A DNA stretch of 64,000 nucleotides, taken from NCBI RefSeq assembly GCF_009910845.1, contig NZ_SIJB01000028.1:124001-188000 (forward strand), written 5' to 3'. This stretch comes from Chengkuizengella marina. Lineage in GTDB: Bacteria; Bacillota; Bacilli; Paenibacillales; KCTC-33759. Shown piece by piece: positions 36,146-45,699 of the stretch; the stretch's first letter is position 1, and every line of letters begins with the position of its first letter. Below the pieces are notes generated by a model. It was not told the origin of the DNA and did no database searches. It saw only the letters and a list, made by a program, of their open reading frames with translations. Position numbers and translations under genes: made by a program.

Positions 36146-37510
36146 TTATGAATCAGCTGCTTGTTTTTTTGTTTTAACTAAAGCCATCTTTTCCCATGCA
36201 CGAGAACGCCATCTCCAAAGCATCGCTAATCCTCTAATCCATTCATCTAAAATATACCCAATCCAAATTCCATAAAGTCCAAATCCAAAATGAATCCCTA
36301 AAATATAAGCGGTAGGTACACTTAATCCCCACATAAATAAGGCTCCCATATAAACAGGGAATTTGACATCTCCTGCAGCTCTTAATGAATTGTTGATGAC
36401 AAGGTTTAGGGCTCTTCCAGGTTCAAGAATAATAGTAATCAATAATAAACTAGTTCCTAAGCTAATAATCTCAGCATTATCTGTAAAAATACTTAATAAT
36501 GGTTTGGCTAGGAAATAAAAAGCTGTTGCAATTAATAAACTAATAAACATACCAATTTTCAAGCTTCGTATTACTTGTTTATAAGCTTTCTCGTTTTCTC
36601 CTGCTCCAATACGATGACCGACAATAATCTGAGTTCCTTGTCCGATAGCTAGAGAAAATAGTAGGATGAGGAACATGAGATTAAATACATATACACGAGT
36701 AGTAATAAACATGGTTCCAAGCACTGCAATAAAAGCTGTAATTGTAAGTTGTTGTGTATTATAAAACAAGCCTTCACCTGCAGATGGAACTCCTATTTTA
36801 ATTAGTTTTTTGACATGTTCTTTTGGAAAATAAAATAGATGGCGAAAGCTGATTGGTTGTTTTACCTTAGTCATTAAAAATATAACTAGAATGACTAATC
36901 CAATGGAGCGGCTAATCACAGTAGAAATGGCTACGCCTGTAACACCTAATACAGGAATTCCAAAAGGACCAAAAATGAATAAATAGTTTCCAATCACATT
37001 AATAACATTCATAGTTAGTGTGGAATACATCGTTTGTTTCGTGTATCCATGACTGCGAATGATGCCTGATACTGTCATGATTAACGCTTGAATAAACAAA
37101 AATGCACTAATAATTTGCAAATAGGTTTTAGCTTCAGCCATTAACTCAGGTGGTGTTTTCATCAATTTTAAAGCATAGGGAGCACAGATAAATAAAACCA
37201 AACTAAGTCCAATCCCAATCACGATGTTTAGTGAAATAGACGTTCTTCCAATTTCGAATGCTGTTTTTTTATCATTTGCCCCTAAATTTTGTGCAACTAG
37301 TATCGTTGTACCAGTAACAACGATACCAAACATCAAAATCATGAAATTCTGAATTTGATTGGAAATTCCAACGGCTGCTACGGAGTTATCTGAATACTGA
37401 CTAAGCATGATTGTATCAGCATTTCCCATTAAAATATATAATAAAAACTCAATAAAAATCGGCCAGGTTAAATGAAAAAGAGATAGTTTTTTCTTTGGTA
37501 ATTCACTCAT
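36146..37510 (-). CDS. MATE-family multidrug/Na+ antiporter
   Basis: 454 residues with 12 membrane helices in two homologous halves. Conserved MATE features: GNADTIMLSQYSDNSVAAVGISNQI near the N-terminus, GTTILVAQNLGA, and in the second half GQGTQIIVGHRIGAGE, which mirrors the first. NorM-type export of cationic compounds with Na+ or H+ is expected. AGGAG is placed normally. The gene is monocistronic and lies upstream of the BlaI operators but points toward them and ends before them, so it is not under BlaI control. Confidence 0.9.
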   Translation of the reverse strand: MSELPKKKLSLFHLTWPIFIEFLLYILMGNADTIMLSQYSDNSVAAVGISNQIQNFMILMFGIVVTGTTILVAQNLGANDKKTAFEIGRTSISLNIVIGIGLSLVLFICAPYALKLMKTPPELMAEAKTYLQIISAFLFIQALIMTVSGIIRSHGYTKQTMYSTLTMNVINVIGNYLFIFGPFGIPVLGVTGVAISTVISRSIGLVILVIFLMTKVKQPISFRHLFYFPKEHVKKLIKIGVPSAGEGLFYNTQQLTITAFIAVLGTMFITTRVYVFNLMFLILLFSLAIGQGTQIIVGHRIGAGENEKAYKQVIRSLKIGMFISLLIATAFYFLAKPLLSIFTDNAEIISLGTSLLLITIILEPGRALNLVINNSLRAAGDVKFPVYMGALFMWGLSVPTAYILGIHFGFGLYGIWIGYILDEWIRGLAMLWRWRSRAWEKMALVKTKKQAADS

Positions 37511-37853
37511 GATTTAATCTCCTATAAAAATTAAAAGTTTAGCTTAGGACCTCGCAAAGTATAGATGCCTAATCCACAAATCATCTTTTCACTTTTGTGA
37601 GTTGCTTTTGAAGTAATTTGAACATTATATCACGATTGACGTTGGATGAATACATCAATAAATGAACAAAATGAAAATACTTAGAAATATATTATTAGTT
37701 AAACTTGTAATTATTATATCTAGTTAAATTTAATATTCTTATTCTTCTAATTTTTTATACTTCTATCATTCAATATTTTGAATAGATTATGAATAGAAAG
37801 ATAAACTTTAATGGTTTTCTTTTTAATATAAAAATTGTTAGGAGGAAAGTAAT
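37511..37853. other. Intergenic region, divergent promoters
   Basis: 343 bases between the divergent MATE and aldehyde dehydrogenase genes. It is AT-rich and no gene or clear operator was seen; AGGAGG before the dehydrogenase is at 37842-37847. Confidence 0.5.
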
Positions 37854-39374
37854 ATGACATATGCAGCTCCAGGTACAAAAGATGCATTGATTAATTTTAA
37901 ACAAAGGTATGATAATTACATTGGAGGAGAATGGACCGCTCCTACAAAAGGTGAATACTTCGAAAACGTGAGCCCAGTTACGGGTCAAGTTATTTGTGAA
38001 ATTGCTCGTTCAAATGCTGAAGATATTGAATTGGCACTTGATGCAGCTCACAAAGCTAAGTATAAATGGGGTAATACCTCAGTTACGGAAAGAGCACAAA
38101 TTCTGAACAAAATTGCGGATCGAATGGAAGAGAACTTAGAGAAGTTAGCCATTGCAGAAACATGGGACAATGGTAAACCAATTAGAGAAACAACAATAGC
38201 TGATTTACCACTTGCTATTGATCATTTCCGATATTTTGCAGGATGTATTCGTTCACAAGAGGGGAGTTTAGGAGAAATTGATCAGGATACTGTATCCTAT
38301 CAAATTCCTGAGCCTCTAGGTGTGGTTGGACAAATTATTCCATGGAATTTCCCATTGTTAATGGCTACGTGGAAACTAGCACCTGCCCTAGCTGCGGGTA
38401 ATTGTGTAGTATTAAAACCAGCAGAGCAAACTCCAGCAACCATTATGATATGGGCTGAACTTATGCATGATTTATTACCACCAGGGGTGTTAAATATTGT
38501 GAATGGGTTTGGTGTTGAAGCGGGTAAACCGCTTGCATCTAGTGATCGGATTGCTAAGATTGCTTTCACAGGTGAAACCACCACAGGACGTTTAATTATG
38601 CAATATGCATCAAACAATATTATCCCTGTAACATTAGAATTAGGTGGAAAATCTCCAAACATATTTTTCAAAGATGTGATGGATCATGATGATGACTTTT
38701 TGAATAAGGCTATAGAAGGGTTTGCCATGTTCGCTTTAAATCAAGGGGAGGTTTGTACATGTCCATCACGTGCTCTCATTCACGAATCCATTTATGATCA
38801 GTTTATGGAAAGAGCGATCTCACGAGTAGCAAAAATAAAACAAGGAAATCCACTAAACCAAGAAACGATGATCGGAGCTCAGGCTTCCTCTGAGCAAATG
38901 GAGAAGATATTAGCTTATTTTGATATTGCTAAGCAAGAAGGAGCAGAAACTCTAATCGGTGGTAAAAGAAATATGCTTGAGAAAGAATTTAAAGATGGAT
39001 ACTATATTCAACCAACTATTTTTAAAGGACATAATAAAATGAGAATTTTCCAAGAAGAAATTTTTGGACCTGTTGTATCTGTTACTACTTTTAAAGATGA
39101 GGAAGAAGCTTTGCAAATTGCAAACGATACTTTGTATGGATTAGGTGCTGGCGTATGGACTAGAAACATAAATACAGCCTACCGATTTGGACGTAACATT
39201 GAGGCGGGCCGTGTATGGACGAATTGTTATCATGCTTATCCAGCTCATGCAGCTTTTGGTGGATATAAAATGTCTGGTATTGGCAGAGAGACCCATAAAA
39301 TGATGTTATCTCATTATCAACAAACTAAAAATTTATTAGTTAGTTACAGTCCGCAAGCTTTGGGATTCTTTTAA
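37854..39374 (+). CDS. Aldehyde dehydrogenase (acetaldehyde type, AldB/ExaC-like)
   Basis: 506 residues, full-length NAD(P)-dependent aldehyde dehydrogenase. Motifs: [31 protein letters not shown], catalytic Glu262 in LELGGKSPN and catalytic Cys301 in [11 protein letters not shown]. The Cys-Thr-Cys sequence and the C-terminal [21 protein letters not shown] are typical of the AldB/ExaC acetaldehyde group. It begins with TAGGAGG well placed. The DUF779 gene follows after one base, a partnership known for this group. Confidence 0.93.
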   Translation: MTYAAPGTKDALINFKQRYDNYIGGEWTAPTKGEYFENVSPVTGQVICEIARSNAEDIELALDAAHKAKYKWGNTSVTERAQILNKIADRMEENLEKLAIAETWDNGKPIRETTIADLPLAIDHFRYFAGCIRSQEGSLGEIDQDTVSYQIPEPLGVVGQIIPWNFPLLMATWKLAPALAAGNCVVLKPAEQTPATIMIWAELMHDLLPPGVLNIVNGFGVEAGKPLASSDRIAKIAFTGETTTGRLIMQYASNNIIPVTLELGGKSPNIFFKDVMDHDDDFLNKAIEGFAMFALNQGEVCTCPSRALIHESIYDQFMERAISRVAKIKQGNPLNQETMIGAQASSEQMEKILAYFDIAKQEGAETLIGGKRNMLEKEFKDGYYIQPTIFKGHNKMRIFQEEIFGPVVSVTTFKDEEEALQIANDTLYGLGAGVWTRNINTAYRFGRNIEAGRVWTNCYHAYPAHAAFGGYKMSGIGRETHKMMLSHYQQTKNLLVSYSPQALGFF

Positions 39375-39375
39375 A

Positions 39376-39720
39376 ATGGATGAGAAGGTTATCGCGACAG
39401 ATGAGGCAATTCGATTGATTAAAAGGTTGAAAGAGAAACATGGGCCGCTCCTTTTCCATCAATCAGGAGGCTGTTGTGACGGGAGTTCTCCGATGTGTTA
39501 TCCAAAGGGTGACTTTTTATTAGGGAATAGTGATGTATTCATTGGTGAAATTGGAGACACTCCATTTTATATGAATAAACAGCAATATGAATATTGGAAA
39601 CATACTCAATTGATTATTGATGTAGTGCCTGGTCGTGGGGGAATGTTTTCATTGGAAGGACCTGAAGGATTTCGTTTTTTAACAAGATCCAGAGTGTTTC
39701 CAAGAGATGAAACATCATAA
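39376..39720 (+). CDS. DUF779 protein, aldehyde-dehydrogenase partner
   Basis: 114 residues matching DUF779: LLFHQSGGCCDGSSPMCYP near residues 25-43 with three Cys, then YMNKQQYEYWKHTQLIIDVVPGRGGMFSLE and the end GFRFLTRSRVF. The Cys cluster may bind metal. One base separates it from the dehydrogenase stop, so translation is coupled. A maturation or activity-modulating role for the dehydrogenase is suspected from conserved pairing; it is not established. Confidence 0.88.
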   Translation: MDEKVIATDEAIRLIKRLKEKHGPLLFHQSGGCCDGSSPMCYPKGDFLLGNSDVFIGEIGDTPFYMNKQQYEYWKHTQLIIDVVPGRGGMFSLEGPEGFRFLTRSRVFPRDETS

Positions 39721-39773
39721 AGAAAGATGACAGTGTGCAGCTCTTAAGAATGAATCGAATTTGATTAATAATA

Positions 39774-39805
39774 GGGGTCCCAATCTTCTTATGGGACCCT
39801 TTATA
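39774..39805. terminator. Intrinsic terminator
   Basis: GGGTCCCA pairs with TGGGACCC around a loop of about 9 bases, followed by TTTATAT. It lies between converging genes. Confidence 0.8.
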
Positions 39806-39816
39806 TGATTTTACTT

Positions 39817-41133
39817 TTATTTAGTGTCGAATAACTCCTCCATATAATCATTTAAAAAGATTCCTTCTGGATCCATCTGGTCTCTTAACTTTTGAAAGTC
39901 ATTCCATTTTGGGTACAATTTTTTTAATTTTTCTGAGGTTAAGGTATGCATTTTCCCCCAGTGAGGTCTACCATTATATTTTAGCAAAATCTTTTCCATC
40001 TCTTGAAAATAGAACTCATACTTCATCCCTTTATACATATGAACAGCAATATATGCAGAATTTCTTTGGTAAGATGGACTTAACCATATATCATCTTTTT
40101 TTACATAACGACATTCAATAGGGAAATGTACGGCAAATTGTTGCCGATCCATACAACTTTTCATTTCTTCCACAACTTTTTTTAGTTTTCCTTCAGGGAC
40201 ACAGTATTCCATTTCATTGAATCGAACCACTCTGTCAGTTGTATAAACAAATGGACTATAGTTTATATTCTCTGTATTAGGTACACCACTTGCTGAAATT
40301 CGACTGATCGTTTTGCTTAAACGAGGAAAAAGACGACTTGCTTCTGACAATATCCAGAAGACATAATTTTCTAAAACTTTATTTTTAAATTTGTTTAAAG
40401 GTCTGCGGCGGGAAGGAGCTTGATTCGTTTCGTTGGTGATCTTTATTTGAGTGGTTTCTGTGTGAGGGTAATAAAAAAATTCAAAGTTTCGATTCGTTTT
40501 TAAATGATCTAATTGCTCTAAACAATTTTTAATTGTTTGTTTGTACGATTTACAATGCAATTTGTATGAAGGGACTACTTTAAGTTTTACCTTGACTATA
40601 ATACCTAATGCTCCGAGGGAAACGGAAGCAGCTTTAAATAGGTCATGATTTTTTTTATTGGTACAAGTGATCACCTCCCCCGTTCCTGTTACAATTGTGA
40701 GTTCTTTTATTTGCGTTGAGAGATTCCCCAGGTTTACACCAGTACCATGTGTGCCAGTACTCAATGCACCTGCTATTGATTGATGGTCAATATCACCCAT
40801 ATTTTCAAGAGCAAAACCTTGTTGATGCAAAAGCAAACTAAGTTTTTTCAGTTTTGTTCCCGCCCAAACTTCTGCCCATTTCTCGGCATCGTTTACTTCT
40901 GCAATCCCTTGCATATCATCTAGTGAAACTAGTAATTGATTTGTATGAACTAGAGGGGTGAAAGAATGTCCTGAACCTACAACACGTAATCGTAGTTTTT
41001 GATCTATACAATGATGAATGAGTTTTACAACCTCCTCAATGTTTTGAGGGTAAATGATATTTTGAGGTGAACTTTTTACAAGACCTGACCAGTTTTTCCA
41101 TTCTTTAATCGGTTTTTGTTTTAAAGAAAGCAT
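39817..41133 (-). CDS. FAD-linked sugar-lactone oxidase (D-arabinono-1,4-lactone oxidase type)
   Basis: 438 residues of the VAO/ALO family. The FAD-binding half has YPQNIEEVVKLIH, RVVGSGHSFTPLV (His is the usual covalent FAD site) and DIDHQSIAGALSTGTHGTG. The C-terminal ALO domain ends with PHWGKMHTLTSEKLKKLYPKWNDFQKLRDQMDPEGIFLN. It overlaps the upstream aldolase-like gene by 13 bases, so they form one operon. Oxidation of an aldonolactone or sugar alcohol is expected; the real substrate is unknown. Confidence 0.88.
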   Translation of the reverse strand: MLSLKQKPIKEWKNWSGLVKSSPQNIIYPQNIEEVVKLIHHCIDQKLRLRVVGSGHSFTPLVHTNQLLVSLDDMQGIAEVNDAEKWAEVWAGTKLKKLSLLLHQQGFALENMGDIDHQSIAGALSTGTHGTGVNLGNLSTQIKELTIVTGTGEVITCTNKKNHDLFKAASVSLGALGIIVKVKLKVVPSYKLHCKSYKQTIKNCLEQLDHLKTNRNFEFFYYPHTETTQIKITNETNQAPSRRRPLNKFKNKVLENYVFWILSEASRLFPRLSKTISRISASGVPNTENINYSPFVYTTDRVVRFNEMEYCVPEGKLKKVVEEMKSCMDRQQFAVHFPIECRYVKKDDIWLSPSYQRNSAYIAVHMYKGMKYEFYFQEMEKILLKYNGRPHWGKMHTLTSEKLKKLYPKWNDFQKLRDQMDPEGIFLNDYMEELFDTK

Positions 41134-42308
41134 TTCCCTTCCCCCCTATATGTTAAAAATTCATCTACAACTTCACCATTTGAAATACAATATAGTTGAT
41201 TAAAGCGTTCACATAACTCTCCACTTTTACTATGACGGAAAAAGATTGGATCACCCATATCCAAGTTTTCTTCTCCTTTATATAAAATAGGAGTTTGTAC
41301 TTCACCAGCACCTTCTAAAGAATGAAGTTTCGTCTTTTCTGGTAAATAAGGAGCAGGCAATTTATCCTTTCCTGTTGCTCCAGAAGCCACATACCCTCCT
41401 CCTGTACAAGTAAATATATTTTCCTTTGGTATGCGCACGATTTCTAGGGCAAAACCTGCTGCAGGCTTATATTGAAACTCCTTGTATGAATCAAATAATA
41501 GAGGGGAGAAAAATCCAGATCCCACAGTAACTTCAGTTATGACTTCTTCTTTACAAGTGCTTGCTAAACTCCCCGTTCCACCCCCGTTTACAAACCGAAA
41601 TGATAGATCATATTCATTTATTGAATCTATGATTTCAGCTCGTTTTTCTTTTATCTGTTCAATAGACTGTTTTTTAAGTAATTGAACTACTGAATTTTTA
41701 AGATGCTTTCCTTTCACTTGATCACCAATACCTGCAATTTGTGCTTCGTAACCCATAAAACCATCAAGTTTTAACTGTTTTGATTGCTGAATTGTATAAA
41801 TAAGCTGATGAATTTCGTGAACGGAACGTAGTGGAGAACGATATACTCCAAATCTGAATTTAGGGTAAACTAGAGACATATCCACATCGATGCATACTGG
41901 TATTTTAATATTTTCATCTTTCACTGTATCTTCAATAAGTTTGATATGTTTGAAACAATCTACCATGAAGGTGATTTGTTTTCCTTCTCTTATTTTTTCA
42001 ACAATAGAAGTGATGTAATTCTTATCGGTAATAGGATAACCCAATAAGAGATCGTCAAATCCGTGTTCAGAGAGGAAGACAGCTTCGGGTGCAGAGTAAC
42101 ACATCACTCCTTGAAAACGATCACTTTTTTCCATGATTCTTTTTAACACAGGTACACAGCGAATGGATTTACTAGCTATTCTTATTTTTTTATTTGAACT
42201 ATGATTTAGAATTTGGAGTATGTTATCATCAAGCAGATCAATATCCAAAAAGGCAAATGGTTTTGAAATATGGTCTGTTGCTTTTTTATATTGAATATAT
42301 GTTTTCAT
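41121..42308 (-). CDS. PLP-dependent amino acid deaminase/aldolase (alanine racemase N-fold)
   Basis: 395 residues. The N-terminal barrel (FAFLDIDLLDDNI, then IRIASKSIRC with the PLP-binding Lys, GVMCYSAPEAVFL) is of the D-threonine-aldolase/D-serine-deaminase type, and the C-terminal part has GSGFFSPLLFDSY and FTCTGGGYVASG. AAGGGAGG precedes the ATG. The gene overlaps the FAD-linked oxidase and the pair recurs together in Bacillales, so they probably share a pathway acting on a polyhydroxylated amino or sugar compound. That is inference. Confidence 0.82.
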   Translation of the reverse strand: MKTYIQYKKATDHISKPFAFLDIDLLDDNILQILNHSSNKKIRIASKSIRCVPVLKRIMEKSDRFQGVMCYSAPEAVFLSEHGFDDLLLGYPITDKNYITSIVEKIREGKQITFMVDCFKHIKLIEDTVKDENIKIPVCIDVDMSLVYPKFRFGVYRSPLRSVHEIHQLIYTIQQSKQLKLDGFMGYEAQIAGIGDQVKGKHLKNSVVQLLKKQSIEQIKEKRAEIIDSINEYDLSFRFVNGGGTGSLASTCKEEVITEVTVGSGFFSPLLFDSYKEFQYKPAAGFALEIVRIPKENIFTCTGGGYVASGATGKDKLPAPYLPEKTKLHSLEGAGEVQTPILYKGEENLDMGDPIFFRHSKSGELCERFNQLYCISNGEVVDEFLTYRGEGKCFL

Positions 42309-42499
42309 TAAGTTCCTCCCTTATATAGATTATTTAACATAATATATTCTATAACAGTGTTTAATTTTCCTTTGTATATCAATGGTTCTAGTACAAAATG
42401 ATTAAATTTAATATAAAGTTGATTAAAAGTAGTTGAATTTTTGAAATAATAGTTTACACTTATGATGCAATCAAATTTTAATATTGCGGAGGGGAAGAC

Positions 42500-44245
42500 A
42501 TGAAGCGTTTATTTATTATTGCTTTAAGTTGTTTTTTAGTTTTTACTAGTTTTAGTTCTGTTTTTGCAGAAGGGGACAACTCAACGGATACTGGGGTTGA
42601 GGTGAATCAAGGTGGAGAAGAACAAGCAGTAAAAAAAATTACGATCTTACATACGAATGATACACACGCTAGAATTAACGAAGGTAAATATGATGGGATG
42701 GGACTTGCAAAATTATCTACTCTTGTTAAACAACATGAAGCAGATAATGCAAATGTACTTTTACTTGATGCGGGAGATACGTTCCATGGGACTACTTTTG
42801 CTACTTTAGAGCAAGGGAAGAGTATCGCAGAGGTTTTTAATGCTGTAGGTTATGATGGAATGGCTGCAGGAAACCATGATTTTAACTATGGTTATGAAAG
42901 ACTACTAGAATTGAAAGAAATGGTTACTTTTCCAGTATTAAGTGCAAATGTTATCGTAGAAGAAACGGGAGAATTATTATTACCTCCTTACATGATTCAA
43001 GAAGTAGATGGTGTAAAGCTAGGAATCTTCGGACTATCTACACCCGAAACTCACTTTAAAACACACCCAAAAAATGTAGAGGGATTAGAGTTTACAGATC
43101 CTGTTCAAGCAGCTCAAGAAATGGTAGCAGAACTTCAATCGCAAGAGGTGGATGTCATCATAGCTTTAACACATTTAGGAACTGACGCTTCAAGTACAGA
43201 TACTAGTATTAAGGTAGCTGAAGGAGCGCCTGGGATTGATTTAATCGTTGATGGACATAGCCATACGGAAGATAACATTGGTGAAAGTGGAACTCTAATT
43301 GTAAGTTCTGGTGAGTATACTAAGAACTTAGGTGTGGTAGAGCTTACTTTTGATGAAAATAATGAGTTAGTAAGTAAAGAGGGAAGTTTAATTACAAAAG
43401 AAGATGCAACTGAAGTTGAACCAGATGCAGAAGTTCAAGCTGTAATTGATGTGATTACAGCATCCCAGGAAACAATTTTGGCTGAAGTTGTAGGTTCAAC
43501 AAGTGTAGTACTCGATGGGGAAAGAGAACAGGTGCGAGCAGGTGAGACAAATTTAGGGAACTTAATTACAGATGCGATGTTAAACGAAACTGGAGCGGAT
43601 GTAGCACTTACTAATGGTGGTGGTATCAGAGCTTCTATTGATGTAGGTGAAATTACAAAGGGTGAAGTGATTACTGTTTTACCTTTTGGAAATTACATTG
43701 TTACTAAAGAAGTATCAGGTGCAGTGATTAAAGCAGCTTTAGAAAATGGGATTGATTCTTATCCAGATGCAAAAGGAGCATTTCCTCATGTAGCTGGTAT
43801 TGATTATACAATTGACGCTTCCAAACCTGCTGGTGAAAGAGCAGTATCCATCCAAATTAATGGAGAGCCAATCGATCTAGAGAAAACTTATGTATTGGCA
43901 ACAAACGACTTTTTAGCTGCAGGTGGAGATGAATACACGATGTTTGCTGATATTGCGATTAAAAACGAATATCCAGCTCTAGATGAAGTGCTTATTCAGT
44001 ATATTCAAGAAAAAGGAACAGTAAGTCCTGTGGTAGAAAATCGTATAACAGCGATCAATGAAGAGACAGAAACTGAAGAAGTGACTGAACCAACAACTGG
44101 AATTTATATTGTAGTACCTGGTGATTATTTATCTAAAATAGCAGTTAAATATAATACAACTTGGCAAGAACTTCAAAAATTAAATCAGCTTGATAATCCA
44201 AACTTAATCTTCCCAGATCAAGAAATTATCGTTCCAGCTGAATAA
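42500..44245 (+). CDS. Secreted 5'-nucleotidase/metallophosphatase with LysM
   Basis: 581 residues. Signal peptide MKRLFIIALSCFLVFTSFSSVFA. The metallophosphatase domain (about 48-290) shows ILHTNDTHAR, LLDAGDTFHGT, AAGNHDFNYG, ALTHLGTD and VDGHSHTED, the two-metal site of the UshA/YfkN family. The 5'-nucleotidase C-domain (about 325-490) has ETNLGNLITDAM, NGGGIRASI and NDFLAAGGDEY. A single LysM (about 535-580; YIVVPGDYLSKIAVKYN) binds peptidoglycan. The product is expected in the cell wall, releasing phosphate and nucleosides from extracellular nucleotides. GGAGGGG precedes the ATG. Confidence 0.94.
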   Translation: MKRLFIIALSCFLVFTSFSSVFAEGDNSTDTGVEVNQGGEEQAVKKITILHTNDTHARINEGKYDGMGLAKLSTLVKQHEADNANVLLLDAGDTFHGTTFATLEQGKSIAEVFNAVGYDGMAAGNHDFNYGYERLLELKEMVTFPVLSANVIVEETGELLLPPYMIQEVDGVKLGIFGLSTPETHFKTHPKNVEGLEFTDPVQAAQEMVAELQSQEVDVIIALTHLGTDASSTDTSIKVAEGAPGIDLIVDGHSHTEDNIGESGTLIVSSGEYTKNLGVVELTFDENNELVSKEGSLITKEDATEVEPDAEVQAVIDVITASQETILAEVVGSTSVVLDGEREQVRAGETNLGNLITDAMLNETGADVALTNGGGIRASIDVGEITKGEVITVLPFGNYIVTKEVSGAVIKAALENGIDSYPDAKGAFPHVAGIDYTIDASKPAGERAVSIQINGEPIDLEKTYVLATNDFLAAGGDEYTMFADIAIKNEYPALDEVLIQYIQEKGTVSPVVENRITAINEETETEEVTEPTTGIYIVVPGDYLSKIAVKYNTTWQELQKLNQLDNPNLIFPDQEIIVPAE

Positions 44246-44275
44246 ATAGTATCAATCAAATTTAATTATATTATC

Positions 44276-44318
44276 AACCTGAATTTGGACGAGTACTTTA
44301 GTCTAAGTTCGGGTTTTT
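44276..44318 (+). terminator. Intrinsic terminator
   Basis: A 15-bp stem with one mismatch (AACCTGAA-T-TTGGAC against GTCTAA-G-TTCGGGTT) and a 10-base loop, followed by TTT. It ends the nucleotidase transcript. Confidence 0.8.
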
Positions 44319-44356
44319 CCATTTTTTATGATTTCAATTTTATATATTAAATTTTT

Positions 44357-44388
44357 GAGGCAAATGCCACGTGTCAAGCATAATTTAT
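44357..44388 (+). promoter_or_regulatory. Shared promoter-like motif, copy A
   Basis: GAGGCAA at 44357 and AGCATAATTTA with CATA at 44379. The same two elements recur with the identical 22-base offset before the next gene (44788/44810). CATANNNTA is the -10 form of sigma-K, so late mother-cell expression is possible; the -35 part (GAGGCAA) is not the usual sigma-K sequence. Confidence 0.45.
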
Positions 44389-44418
44389 TATGAATAATTA
44401 ATTTGGGAGGTAAAATGA

Positions 44419-44715
44419 TTGATTCAAGAAGTTAATCACCGACACAAATATCGTCTGCGATCAAGGCATCTGACATGTCCCAAAATACGCACAAATAGTA
44501 ACATTCATCTAAAAAGGAAATTGAGAGGGAAATATAATGTGAAATATTTTTTAGATAAAAATAAGACTAACGAGGCAAATAAGACTAACGAGACAAATAA
44601 GACAAGCGAGAAAAATACGACTAATGATTATCCAATGATTGTGTATGCTAGAACACGACCTAATGATCCCGGCTATTCGGTTTATGGGTATGGGTATCCA
44701 ACTTTTATTTATTAA
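44419..44715 (+). CDS. Basic low-complexity protein, possibly spore-surface
   Basis: 98 residues. The first half is basic (HRHKYRLRSRHLTCPKIR); the middle has four imperfect repeats of K-T-N/S-E (also direct repeats in DNA at about 44562-44630); the end is aromatic (YARTRPNDPGYSVYGYGYP). TTG is the start, 8 bases after GGGAGG; a preceding ATG at 44415 opens only a six-codon frame. No family was recognised. The promoter-like motif shared with the next gene suggests coregulation, perhaps in sporulation. Confidence 0.5.
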   Translation: MIQEVNHRHKYRLRSRHLTCPKIRTNSNIHLKRKLRGKYNVKYFLDKNKTNEANKTNETNKTSEKNTTNDYPMIVYARTRPNDPGYSVYGYGYPTFIY

Positions 44716-44787
44716 TACTTATTCAAGTGCACGCCAAGGAGTTTCCTTTCTTTATAATTCAAAGCTCTCATAATTGGGCATTTGTAG

Positions 44788-44818
44788 GAGGCAATTCGTC
44801 TAGACATAGCATATTTTG
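44788..44818 (+). promoter_or_regulatory. Shared promoter-like motif, copy B
   Basis: GAGGCAA at 44788 and AGCATATTTTG with CATA at 44810, with the same spacing as copy A. CATANNNTG fits a sigma-K -10. Confidence 0.45.
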
Positions 44819-44850
44819 ATATGGAGTAAGTTAAAAAGGAGGTTCAATCA

Positions 44851-45081
44851 TTGAGTCATTATCAATATTTTAATTCCCTATCTGGATATCGTCAGCAACC
44901 CCCACGACCACGCCCAAGACCAAGGCCAAGACCAAGACCAAGGCCATATCCTTACCCGTACCCTAGACCTAGACCTTATCCATATCCAAGACCCATACCA
45001 GTGCCGTATCCTTATCCATACCCTTACCCTCAACCTCAACCTCAACCGTATCCGTACTATCCACCACAGCCATATTATTAA
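44851..45081 (+). CDS. Pro/Arg/Tyr dipeptide-repeat protein
   Basis: 76 residues: after MSHYQYFNSLSGYRQQPP the chain is nine Pro-Arg pairs, then alternating Pro-Tyr, Pro-Arg and Pro-Gln pairs to the C-terminus. Such tyrosine- and proline-rich chains are typical of cross-linked spore-coat or exosporium proteins, but no homology was assigned. TTG start with AAAAAGGAGG at good distance. Strand-specific ribosome site and terminator support this frame over the opposite one, which reads Arg/Trp-rich. The repeated DNA (CCAAGACCAAGGCCAAGACC) is prone to length change. Confidence 0.6.
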   Translation: MSHYQYFNSLSGYRQQPPRPRPRPRPRPRPRPYPYPYPRPRPYPYPRPIPVPYPYPYPYPQPQPQPYPYYPPQPYY

Positions 45082-45118
45082 AGAAAACTCGCTGATTGGC
45101 GAGCCTTTAAGAAGAGAA

Positions 45119-45150
45119 ACCACCTTCTATTAAAAGGTGGTATTCTTTTT
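45119..45150. terminator. Intrinsic terminator
   Basis: ACCACCTT pairs with AAGGTGGT around a 7-base loop, followed by ATTCTTTTT. A second small hairpin (CTCGC/GCGAG) precedes it at 45088-45103. Confidence 0.8.
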
Positions 45151-45184
45151 TATAAGGAAAACTTCATCGATAAATTACTTTTGA

Positions 45185-45511
45185 CTATTTTTTTTGCCTT
45201 ACGAATGCATTTCTGAATGCTTTGCTTATCTTAGACTCCTCTATACCCCATAGTTTTGAAAAATCGGCACAAACATTTTCATCAAACCAATCAGATAGTA
45301 GTTTTCGATTTTGTGCATTTTCTAAAATATATTTTGAATTTATCAATACTTTTTTATAGTATAGTTCTTCAGCTTCTTTTATTTTTTCCGGTGGAATCCA
45401 TGTTTTTAAACGTTTGATGGTTCTGTAAATTTCTTTATTACACGCCCTTCGTATTTTTCGTGCAGTGGGCAAGTCTAAATTATGTTTTTGTGTATCCTGA
45501 TGCTTCATCAT
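45185..45511 (-). CDS. Small conserved-looking hypothetical protein
   Basis: 108 residues, basic and predicted helical: LPTARKIRRACNKEIYRTIKRLKTWIP, then AEELYYKKVLINSKYILENAQNRKLLSDWF and ENVCADFSKLWGI. The composition and lack of low complexity suggest a real folded cytoplasmic protein, and similar short proteins occur in Bacillales, but I cannot name the family. GAGGAG precedes two adjacent ATGs. It is monocistronic. Confidence 0.6.
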   Translation of the reverse strand: MMKHQDTQKHNLDLPTARKIRRACNKEIYRTIKRLKTWIPPEKIKEAEELYYKKVLINSKYILENAQNRKLLSDWFDENVCADFSKLWGIEESKISKAFRNAFVRQKK

Positions 45512-45699
45512 GATCTGCTCCTCTCTACAATTATTTGTATGCAGAAAGAAGCGGCTTAGCTACTAGGCTAGTTGCTCAAAAAGTATGTACACATTTATTT
45601 TACAAAGATGATGAAAATTTTTTAGAAGTGATCTTGGTATGACAAGCTTTATGTTAGAATAAGATGTGGTAAAGACATAATAAAGGCAGGGAACAATGG

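Noticed and set aside
36146..37510. MATE exporter as part of the BlaI regulon
   Set aside because: The operators lie beyond its 3' end and its terminator separates it from blaI.
44900..45060. Short regular repeats that could suggest a CRISPR or satellite array
   Set aside because: They are codon repeats of a Pro-rich protein; there are no spacers.
44878..45123. Arg/Trp-rich frame opposite the Pro-repeat gene
   Set aside because: Mirror of the repetitive DNA; no ribosome site or promoter in that direction, and the plus strand has both.
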